5,571 nucleotides of DNA from positions 1 through 5,571 of the forward strand of contig CAIRWO010000028.1 of NCBI GenBank assembly GCA_903882345.1, given 5' to 3'. A program made the position numbers and the translations under genes. Each line of letters starts with the position of its first letter. Positions within the stretch are counted from its first letter, which is position 1. Origin of the DNA: Candidatus Omnitrophota bacterium (lineage in GTDB: Bacteria; Omnitrophota; Gorgyraeia; Gygaellales; Profunditerraquicolaceae). Positions 1 to 5,571 of the stretch are shown piece by piece. The notes under the pieces are model-generated. The model saw only the letters and a list, made by a program, of their open reading frames with translations. It was not told the DNA's origin and ran no database searches.

Positions 1-113
1 CCGAGCCCCGGGAAATCGCCGCGCTGATTAATAAAATAAATGTCGAGCAACCGGAGATTAATGTGTTGAGAGATAAAGAAGCGTTTAAGGAAGCGATAGG
101 CAGGATAATATGA
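1..113 (+). CDS. C-terminal end of an unidentified upstream protein (partial)
   Basis: An open frame enters from the left edge, with its first complete codon at position 3. It gives 36 residues, beginning EPREIAALINKINVEQ and ending in AIGRII before the TGA at 111-113. The tail is charged and probably helical, with no membrane segment and no catalytic motif, so I cannot name the family. Its stop overlaps the start of the next gene in an ATGA (110-113). That overlap is typical of translationally coupled genes and is the main support for this being a real gene in the same operon. By context it may belong to surface-glycan synthesis, but that is inference from neighbours only. An accidental open frame of this length is possible, though the neat overlap argues against it. 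Confidence 0.6.
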   Translation, partial: EPREIAALINKINVEQPEINVLRDKEAFKEAIGRII

Positions 114-2224
114 ACATTTTACAGGTATTGCCCGAATTAAACGTCGGCGGAGTAGAGACAGGCACGCTTGACCTGGCAAAATATCTGGTTAAGCTCGGCC
201 ATAAAGCTGTAGTTGTTTCCAACGGCGGCAGCTTAGTCAAAGAGCTTGAAGCATCAGGCGCTATCCATTACCAGCTTCCCGTGCATAAGAAGTCTTTTAT
301 CAGTATGTTTAAGACAGTGCCGAAGTTGGCAGAGGTTATTAAAAAAGAACGAATAGATATCGTCCATGCGCGTTCGCGCGTGCCGGCCTGGATCGCTTAT
401 TTTGCCGCTAGGCAAGCTGGCTGTCTTTTTATTACTACCTGCCACGGCTATTATAAAAGGCACCTTTTTAGCTATGCAATGGGCTGGGCAAAGCGGGTGA
501 TCTGCCCCTCCAACGTTATCGCCCGGCATATGATCGATGATTTTGGCGTGCCGCATGAGCGGATAAAACTGGTGGCGCGCAGCGTGGACCTGGAAAAATT
601 CAAATTTGTCAGCCCCGATAAAAAACGGTCTGATGAATTTAATGTCGGCATAATCGGCAGGATCACCCCGATAAAAGGCCACCTGCATTTTGTTAAGGCA
701 ATGGCCAAGCTTGCCCGGTCAGTGCCGCGGCTTAAAATATGGATCGTCGGAGACGCGCCTGCTTCCAAGGAAGCGTATAAGGAACAGATCCAGGTTTTAG
801 TCCGGCGGCTGGGACTTTGGCATTGCACGCAGTTTCTTGGCACGCAGCGCGATATACCGGCAATCGTCTCGCATCTGGACCTTTTGGTAATGCCGACGAC
901 CACCCAGGAAGCATTCGGCAGGGTGATTATTGAGGCGCAGGCAGCAGGTGTGCCGGTCGTCGCGACAAAGGTCGGCGGGATAATTGATATTATCGAAGAT
1001 GGAAAGACGGGGCTCTTGGTCCCGCCGGCAGACTCTTCTGCCATAGCCGAAGCGGCAATGAGGATATTCAAAGATAAGGATTTTGCGGCTACCCTTGCCG
1101 CGGCAGCCATTGAGAAGGTAAAGGATAAATACAAGCTTGAGTTAATGGTAAAGAATACTCTCGATGTATATCAGGATGCGTTGAGTAATTTGAATATCCT
1201 GGTGATTAAATTGAGCTCCCCGGGCGATGTGATACTCTCTACTGCCGCGTTACGGGCAATCCGCAGAAGATTCGCCCCTGCGCAAAGCCAAACCAACAAA
1301 AATAATTATAAGATTACGGTTCTGGTAGGTAATCAGTCAAAGGAGGTGCTCTTTTCCTGTCCCTACATCGATGAATTGCTCGTTTGTGATTTAAAGAATA
1401 AGGACCGGGGATTGGCGGGAATCTGGAAACTTGGCCGGCTATTAAGGAAAAAGAATTTTGATATCGTCGTTGATCTGCAGAATAACCGCGCCAGCCACCT
1501 GCTTGCATTCTTGAGCCTTGCGGTGAACCGTTACGGCTACGCTAATAAGAAACTGTCGTTACTGATTAACCACCGGATAAAAGATGAAAAGCCGGCAATC
1601 GATCCGGTCAGCCATCAGTTCAGGATACTGGAGATGTTAGGTATCAGGCTGGATGATCCGGCCCTTGAGCTTTGGCCTACGGAGCAAGACCGGCGTTATA
1701 TTGATGAATTCCTGAGCAGCCAGTGGCTGAGCGCCAACCAGAAAATCGTCGGGATAAATATAAATGCCAGCCAGCGCTGGCTCACTAAAAGCTGGCCGCT
1801 TCCTTATATGATAAAATTATGCGAAGAGTTATCGCGCCGCGATATCCGGGTTGTGCTTACGGGCACAAAAGAGGACGAGGCAAAGGCGAATGTTTTGGTA
1901 AATTCGTTAAACAATGCTTCGGTTATCAATGCCTGCGGAAAGACAACGATTAATCAGCTGGCCTGCTTGATTAAAAAATGCAATGTCTATATTTCCGCAG
2001 ATTCAGCGCCCCTGCATATTGCCGTAAGCATGAAAACGCCTTTTGTCGCCTTGTTCGGGCCGACTGACCCGCGCCGGCACCTGGCGCCGGCAAAAGATTA
2101 TGTGCTGATAAAAAAAGAGCTGCGCTGCAGCCCCTGCTATAAACCCAAATGCAAAGACAGGAAATGCATGAATCTGATTACCGTGGCAGAGGTGCTGGAG
2201 GCGATCGAAAAATTGCTGAAATGA
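110..2224 (+). CDS. Two-domain glycosyltransferase: N-terminal GT4 fused to C-terminal GT9 (heptosyltransferase-type)
   Basis: This 704-residue protein looks like two complete enzymes joined end to end. Residues 1-358 form a GT4 (GT-B fold) glycosyltransferase: a glycine-rich loop NVGG (11-14), TCHG (110-113), the donor-phosphate pair R184 and K189 in GRITPIKG, and the EX7E motif E267/E275. HARSRVPAW (86-94) resembles a motif of LPS-type GT4 enzymes. Residues from about 361 form a GT9 domain: SSPGDV with D373 matching the catalytic Asp of WaaC, K560 in the KSWP segment, DSAPLHIA (631-638), FGPT (649-652) and four cysteines (673, 676, 681, 686). Each half is about the length of a free-standing enzyme of its family. 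It probably transfers two sugars in sequence to an LPS-like core in the cytoplasm; the sugars cannot be told. The ATG at 110 is chosen because MNILQVLPELNVGG is a standard GT4 start, with AGGA (102-105) just upstream. A 12-residue insertion (389-400) follows the first GT9 helix. Confidence 0.93.
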   Translation: MNILQVLPELNVGGVETGTLDLAKYLVKLGHKAVVVSNGGSLVKELEASGAIHYQLPVHKKSFISMFKTVPKLAEVIKKERIDIVHARSRVPAWIAYFAARQAGCLFITTCHGYYKRHLFSYAMGWAKRVICPSNVIARHMIDDFGVPHERIKLVARSVDLEKFKFVSPDKKRSDEFNVGIIGRITPIKGHLHFVKAMAKLARSVPRLKIWIVGDAPASKEAYKEQIQVLVRRLGLWHCTQFLGTQRDIPAIVSHLDLLVMPTTTQEAFGRVIIEAQAAGVPVVATKVGGIIDIIEDGKTGLLVPPADSSAIAEAAMRIFKDKDFAATLAAAAIEKVKDKYKLELMVKNTLDVYQDALSNLNILVIKLSSPGDVILSTAALRAIRRRFAPAQSQTNKNNYKITVLVGNQSKEVLFSCPYIDELLVCDLKNKDRGLAGIWKLGRLLRKKNFDIVVDLQNNRASHLLAFLSLAVNRYGYANKKLSLLINHRIKDEKPAIDPVSHQFRILEMLGIRLDDPALELWPTEQDRRYIDEFLSSQWLSANQKIVGININASQRWLTKSWPLPYMIKLCEELSRRDIRVVLTGTKEDEAKANVLVNSLNNASVINACGKTTINQLACLIKKCNVYISADSAPLHIAVSMKTPFVALFGPTDPRRHLAPAKDYVLIKKELRCSPCYKPKCKDRKCMNLITVAEVLEAIEKLLK

Positions 2225-3327
2225 ATATATTATTACTTACTAACCATCTTAATGTTGGAGGGATCACCAGTTATGCCTATTCTTTGGCACATGGTCTTAA
2301 AGCAAAGGGGCACAGCGTTTATATCGGCTCAAGCAGAGGTGAGGCCCTGTCTAAATTCATGGAAGAGGAGATTGGCTTTATCCCGCTGCCCCTGAAAACT
2401 AAAGCGGAGATCAGCCCTGGTGTCGCGGTCAGCCTAATTAAACTTCTGCCGCAGATTAAAGAAAAAAAAATAGATATCCTTCATGCGAATACCCGCGTGA
2501 CGCAGGTGCTGGCGTGTTTGGCCGGGCAGTTTTCCGGCGTGCCTTTTGTATCTACCTGCCACGGGTTTTTTAAGACGAGGTTCTCCCGCCGGGTATTTCC
2601 CTGCTGGGGGAAAAAGGTCATTGCCATAAGCCAACAGGTAAAGGAACATTTACTGAACGATTTCCGGGTGAACGAAGAAAATATAAGGGTGATACATAAC
2701 GGTATAGATATAGAAAAGTTTACAGTCCATAATCCCCGGTCTAAAGCTGAAGCAAAAATAAAACTAAGGATAGGCAGGGGCCCCACCATCGGGATCGTTG
2801 CCAGGCTTTCCGATGTTAAGGGCCATATTTATCTTATCGAGGCAATGAAGAAAGTCCTGCAGGATTTTCCCGATGCGCAACTGGTGATTGCCGGAGACGG
2901 AAAAATGAAAGGCACGCTGGTATCTTTAAGCAGGCGCCTGGGCATCGAGAAAAGTGTATTTTTTATCCCTACGCTTGCGGATACGCTTACGGTTTTATCC
3001 GCCTTGGATTTATTTGTCCTGCCCTCTCTTAAAGAGGGCCTGGGATTAAGCCTGATGGAGGCAATGGCCTACGGTATCTGCGTTATTGGCTCAAATATAG
3101 GCGGGATAAAGACGCTGATACGGGATGGTTATAACGGCATCTTGGTTGAACCCAAGGATGTAAACGGGCTTTACCTTGCGGTATCCGGCCTTTTGAAAGA
3201 TCCGGCGAAAATGAAGGCGCTGGGTGATAACGCTGGAAATTTTATTGCCGGAAATTTTTCGCTCGGGCAAATGGTATTACAGACAGAAGGAGTTTATCAG
3301 GAATGCTTAAGCTCAGGCACAAGGTAA
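2221..3327 (+). CDS. GT4 family glycosyltransferase
   Basis: This 368-residue protein has the usual length of a GT4 retaining glycosyltransferase, which moves a sugar from a nucleotide donor to a lipid-linked or polysaccharide acceptor in the cytoplasm. Visible marks are the glycine loop NVGG (11-14), TCHGFFK (112-118), HNGIDIEKF (159-167), the donor-phosphate pair R195 and K200 in ARLSDVKGH, and the EX7E motif E272/E280 in the segment starting at PSLKEGLG. The frame stays open 24 codons further upstream to an ATG at 2149. I prefer the ATG at 2221 because MNILLLTNHLNVGG aligns with the start of the upstream GT4 domain and forms an ATGA overlap with that gene's stop, implying coupled translation. 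No good Shine-Dalgarno sequence sits close to it. It is clearly paralogous to the first half of the preceding gene. Donor and acceptor are unknown. Confidence 0.93.
   Translation: MNILLLTNHLNVGGITSYAYSLAHGLKAKGHSVYIGSSRGEALSKFMEEEIGFIPLPLKTKAEISPGVAVSLIKLLPQIKEKKIDILHANTRVTQVLACLAGQFSGVPFVSTCHGFFKTRFSRRVFPCWGKKVIAISQQVKEHLLNDFRVNEENIRVIHNGIDIEKFTVHNPRSKAEAKIKLRIGRGPTIGIVARLSDVKGHIYLIEAMKKVLQDFPDAQLVIAGDGKMKGTLVSLSRRLGIEKSVFFIPTLADTLTVLSALDLFVLPSLKEGLGLSLMEAMAYGICVIGSNIGGIKTLIRDGYNGILVEPKDVNGLYLAVSGLLKDPAKMKALGDNAGNFIAGNFSLGQMVLQTEGVYQECLSSGTR
3287..3292 (+). promoter_or_regulatory. Ribosome binding site for the deacetylase-like gene
   Basis: AAGGAG lies inside the end of the preceding GT4 gene, 10 bases before the ATG at 3303. 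It supports that ATG as the start even though it makes the two genes overlap by 25 bases. Confidence 0.7.
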
Positions 3328-4097
3328 TAATTATCGCGGTAGTTATATTCTTGTGGTTATTGGCTGGCTTTGCCGGTTTCCTGCGCAGTAAATATGTCGT
3401 GCCTGTGCTGATGTATCATTCTGTAAACCCGCAGGGTGACCCGAAGCGCAATCCGCTGGTGGTTACGCCGCGCACATTTGAAAAGCAGATGCGCTTTTTA
3501 AAGCAGCACAAGTATAATGTTCTGCCGCTGGAGAAGGTGGCGGATCTGCTCAAGGAAGGGAAGAAGCTGCCGGCGCGGCTAGCCGCCATAACCCTTGACG
3601 ACGGTTATAAAGATAATTATACTTATGCCTTCCCGATACTAAAAAAATACGGCATGCCGGCAACTATGTTTATTATTACGCAAGAGGTAGGCAGGCCCGA
3701 TAGATTAAGCTGGGATGAGATTAATCAGATGCAGGCATCCGGCTTAGTTACTTTCGGCAGCCACACCCTTGGCCCGGAGCCGCTGACAAAGATCAAATCC
3801 GAGGCAGAGGTTAAAAGACAGATATTCGATTCCAAAAAGGTCCTGGAAGAAAAAATAGGCAGGCCGGTTGTAATGTTCAGCTATCCTGAAGGAAGGTTTA
3901 ACGATAAGATAAAACAACTGCTAAAAGATGCCGGATACAAGCTTGCGGTAGCTACCTCCCCGGGCAAAAAATATAGCAGCAACGACGTGTTCCTGATAAA
4001 ACGCCTGAGGATCTCCGAAAATGCCGCAGACCCGGTTGTCTTTTGGTTTGAGACGAACGGTTTTTATACCCTGATTAAAGAGAACAGGCATAAGTAA
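3303..4097 (+). CDS. Membrane-anchored polysaccharide deacetylase-like protein (NodB / carbohydrate esterase family 4)
   Basis: This 264-residue protein has a short basic N-terminus, one hydrophobic helix at about residues 8-27 and then a NodB-homology domain, so the domain should face the periplasm on an uncleaved anchor. Family marks are VLMYHSV (35-41), motif 1 TLDDGY (97-102) with catalytic-base and metal Asp at D99/D100, motif 2 at GSHT (152-155), SYPEGRFN (193-200) in the place of the usual YPxG motif, and DAGYKLAVAT (209-218). Enzymes of this family remove N-acetyl (or O-acetyl) groups from GlcNAc-type or related glycans using a metal held by Asp-His-His. Here motif 2 reads HTLGPEPL, so the position of the second His (158) is Pro. 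Activity is therefore uncertain: it may be altered, use E159, or be lost in favour of binding. It overlaps the upstream GT4 gene by 25 bases and has its own ribosome binding site. It is probably part of the same glycan pathway. Confidence 0.88.
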   Translation: MLKLRHKVIIIAVVIFLWLLAGFAGFLRSKYVVPVLMYHSVNPQGDPKRNPLVVTPRTFEKQMRFLKQHKYNVLPLEKVADLLKEGKKLPARLAAITLDDGYKDNYTYAFPILKKYGMPATMFIITQEVGRPDRLSWDEINQMQASGLVTFGSHTLGPEPLTKIKSEAEVKRQIFDSKKVLEEKIGRPVVMFSYPEGRFNDKIKQLLKDAGYKLAVATSPGKKYSSNDVFLIKRLRISENAADPVVFWFETNGFYTLIKENRHK

Positions 4098-4110
4098 AGA
4101 TTTCGCTGGG

Positions 4111-4118
4111 AGGAGGTG
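4111..4118 (+). promoter_or_regulatory. Strong ribosome binding site for the WaaF-like gene
   Basis: AGGAGGTG ends 5 bases before the ATG at 4124 and is nearly a full complement of the 16S rRNA 3' end. It is the strongest translation signal in the window and fixes the start of the GT9 gene. It lies in the only intergenic gap of note, 26 bases, which shows no promoter or terminator. Confidence 0.88.
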
Positions 4119-4123
4119 TATCA

Positions 4124-5152
4124 ATGGAGCCTAAACGCGTGCTTATTTTTAACGTTAACTGGCTGGGAGACGTGCTGTTTTCTACGGCGGCGATCAGGAA
4201 CATCCGCCGTAATTACCCGGACAGTTTTATTGCCTGTGTCATTCCTAGCCGCTGCTACCCCGTGCTGAAAGGCAATCCGCATTTGGATGAAGTGATTATT
4301 TTTGACGAAAACGACCGCCACAAAGCGACCCTGGAAAAACTCAAGTTCGTTAAATACCTTAAAGAGAAGAAATTTGACGCCGTATTCCTGCTGCACCGTT
4401 CTTTTACCCGCGCGCTTATTTGCCGCCTTGCCGGCATTCCCGAAAGGATCGGCCACTACACCAAGAAACGCGCATTCCTGCTGACAAAGAGGGTTATGCC
4501 TCCGGACAGGGATTCTTTGCATCGGATTGATTATTATCTTAATATCGTCGAACAGGCAGGCCTGCGCATAGAAGACAGGTATACGGAATTTTTTGTCAGC
4601 GAAGAAGACGAGAAATTTGTTGCCGATTTCCTGAAAAATAATGCGCTTGAAAAAGGCGATTTTATAGTCGGAGTGAATGCCGGAGGCAACTGGCTGCCGA
4701 AACGCTGGCCGGTTCATTATTGGGCCTCACTCTGCGACCGGCTGATCGCTGAGTTAGGTCTCAAGGTGGCGATTACCGGAAGTTCGGCAGACCGCACACT
4801 CGTAAAGAATATTCAGGAATTAATGAAGGAAAGGCCGATTATCGCCACAGGGGTATTCAACATTAAACAGCTGGGAGCGTTATGTAAAAGGCTTGACTTG
4901 TTTATTACCGCGGATACAGGGCCGCTGCATATTGCAAACGCGGTAGGGGCAAAAAAAATAATCGCCTTATTCGGGCCGACGTCCCCGGAGATTACCGGGC
5001 CTTTTCCCGCGACTAATGTAACGATTATCAGGAAAGATGTCGGATGTAAGAGTCCCTGCTATGTAGTCAGCTGTAAGGATAACCGGTGCATGAAGGCGAT
5101 CACTGTGGATGACGTGATCGCAGAAGTTAAGCGGCTAATACCTAAAACCTAA
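4124..5152 (+). CDS. GT9 glycosyltransferase, LPS heptosyltransferase II (WaaF)-like
   Basis: This 342-residue protein matches the normal length of ADP-heptose:LPS heptosyltransferases, which add L-glycero-D-manno-heptose to the inner core of lipid A-linked sugar on the cytoplasmic side of the inner membrane. The N-terminal motif NWLGDV (12-17) carries D16 at the catalytic Asp position. PSRCYPVLKGNPHLDEVI (41-58) and PKRWPVHYWASL (192-203) recall WaaF of enterobacteria, with K193 as the conserved donor-site Lys. DTGPLHIA (264-271) and FGPTSP (283-288) mark the ADP-sugar binding C-terminal lobe. A four-cysteine cluster (308, 312, 317, 322) lies near the end. No signal peptide or membrane helix is visible. 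The start follows a strong ribosome binding site. The WaaF-like assignment rests on remembered motifs; with three GT9 modules in the window, this one may use another acceptor or sugar, so no symbol is given. Confidence 0.92.
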   Translation: MEPKRVLIFNVNWLGDVLFSTAAIRNIRRNYPDSFIACVIPSRCYPVLKGNPHLDEVIIFDENDRHKATLEKLKFVKYLKEKKFDAVFLLHRSFTRALICRLAGIPERIGHYTKKRAFLLTKRVMPPDRDSLHRIDYYLNIVEQAGLRIEDRYTEFFVSEEDEKFVADFLKNNALEKGDFIVGVNAGGNWLPKRWPVHYWASLCDRLIAELGLKVAITGSSADRTLVKNIQELMKERPIIATGVFNIKQLGALCKRLDLFITADTGPLHIANAVGAKKIIALFGPTSPEITGPFPATNVTIIRKDVGCKSPCYVVSCKDNRCMKAITVDDVIAEVKRLIPKT

Positions 5153-5153
5153 T

Positions 5154-5571
5154 ATGATTAACAAACTGCTTTTTATCACTCTCAGCAATATCGGCGATGT
5201 GGTATTGACCCTTCCGGCGCTAGACCGCTTGAGGCAGGAATTTCCTTCGGCCAAAATTTCGGTTATCTGCGGGCCGCGGACAAAAGACATTTTTGAGAAT
5301 GCTCCGTTTGTGGAAAAGCTCGTCATATTTGATAAACACGCGCCCTTGAAAGAGAAAATAAAGTTATTTAAGGAGCTGAGCAGGGAAAGGTTTGACGCCA
5401 TAATTGACCTGCGTGATTCATTATTTGGCTTGGCGTTACCGGCAAAGTACAAAATTCCTCTTTTAAGAAGAATGCCGGCGAATATAGTCCATATGAAAGA
5501 CAAGCACCTTTATAAAGTAAAAACCAAAAAGGCAAAAAGAAAAAGTGAAGAAGCCGGGGAGGCGCCGAGAG
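5154..5571 (+). CDS. GT9 glycosyltransferase (heptosyltransferase-type), N-terminal part, cut by window end
   Basis: The frame opens at the ATG at 5154, one base after the previous stop codon, and runs without a stop to the window edge, giving 139 residues. The start MINKLLFITLSNIGDVVLTLPAL holds the GT9 motif SNIGDV (11-16), with D15 at the catalytic Asp position. PFVEKLVIFD (51-60) and FDAIIDLRDS (80-89) follow in the usual GT9 order, and both have counterparts in the two other GT9 modules here. Residues 115-130 form a very basic patch (KDKHLYKVKTKKAKRK), then an acidic stretch. The C-terminal donor-binding lobe lies outside the window. No clear Shine-Dalgarno sequence precedes it, so translation is probably coupled to the WaaF-like gene. 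It is likely a third heptosyltransferase-type enzyme of the same operon; its acceptor is unknown. Confidence 0.88.
   Translation, partial: MINKLLFITLSNIGDVVLTLPALDRLRQEFPSAKISVICGPRTKDIFENAPFVEKLVIFDKHAPLKEKIKLFKELSRERFDAIIDLRDSLFGLALPAKYKIPLLRRMPANIVHMKDKHLYKVKTKKAKRKSEEAGEAPR

Noticed and set aside
472..1134. Long minus-strand open frame (220 codons) opposite the GT4 half of the fusion, with another at 254-688
   Set aside because: The plus-strand protein has clear family motifs throughout. The reverse frames have no recognisable domain, and long antisense frames arise from codon bias.
2071..2091. Repeated GCGCCGGC blocks that could pair
   Set aside because: They encode part of the GT9 protein after FGPT, are short and GC-rich, and have no partner elsewhere.
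2149..2220. Upstream in-frame ATG giving the second GT4 24 extra residues
   Set aside because: The extension overlaps the conserved cysteine segment of the fused gene in another frame and is not GT4-like. The ATG at 2221 aligns with the paralogue and gives an ATGA overlap.
3021..3039. Inverted repeat GCCCTCT / AGAGGGC that could form a hairpin like a terminator
   Set aside because: It lies inside the conserved PSLKEG codons of the GT4 active-site region and has no following T run.
4098..4123. Possible promoter in the gap before the WaaF-like gene
   Set aside because: The 26-base gap holds only a ribosome binding site. I see no convincing -35/-10 pair there or just upstream.
4121..4717. Minus-strand open frame (198 codons) opposite the WaaF-like gene
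   Set aside because: It mirrors a well-supported GT9 gene. Its translation has no family features, and no operon context supports it.
5135..5503. Minus-strand open frame of 122 codons near the right end
   Set aside because: The plus strand here encodes the start of a GT9 gene with the SNIGDV motif, which is not closed by a stop within the window. The reverse frame is its shadow.

Overview
The window is one densely packed stretch of plus-strand genes for cell-surface glycan assembly. It carries the tail of an unidentified gene, a large two-domain glycosyltransferase, a second family-4 (GT4) glycosyltransferase, a membrane-anchored polysaccharide deacetylase-like protein, and two family-9 (GT9, heptosyltransferase-type) glycosyltransferases, the last cut by the window end. 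All genes point the same way. Junctions are 4-bp ATGA overlaps (110-113 and 2221-2224), a 25-bp overlap (3303-3327), a 26-bp gap (4098-4123) and a 1-bp gap (5153). No promoter or terminator is evident inside, so this looks like the interior of a single operon.

Organism: GT9 enzymes are the ADP-heptose:lipopolysaccharide (LPS) heptosyltransferases (WaaC, WaaF, WaaQ), so the source is most likely a Gram-negative bacterium with an LPS-like outer membrane. Base composition is close to balanced, and codon use looks even across the genes. The mix of many GT4 and GT9 genes with a NodB-type deacetylase recalls gene clusters of uncultured phyla such as Omnitrophota. That is only an impression; the sequence contains no taxonomic marker.

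Layout: 1-113 is the C-terminal tail of an unknown protein. 110-2224 is a GT4-GT9 fusion of 704 residues with the key motifs of both enzymes. 2221-3327 is a stand-alone GT4 paralogous to the first half of the fusion. 3303-4097 has one N-terminal membrane helix and a NodB-like domain whose metal motif appears to lack its second histidine. 4124-5152 is a full-length WaaF-like GT9 with a near-perfect ribosome binding site. 5154-5571 is the N-terminal 139 residues of another GT9.

Working model (inference): the GT9 modules add heptose or a similar sugar to a lipid-linked core on the cytoplasmic face of the inner membrane. The GT4 modules extend it with other sugars from nucleotide-sugar donors. 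The deacetylase-like protein would act or bind on the periplasmic side. The most unusual points are the GT4-GT9 fusion and the altered deacetylase active site. I see no mobile element, CRISPR array, RNA gene or dedicated novel system.
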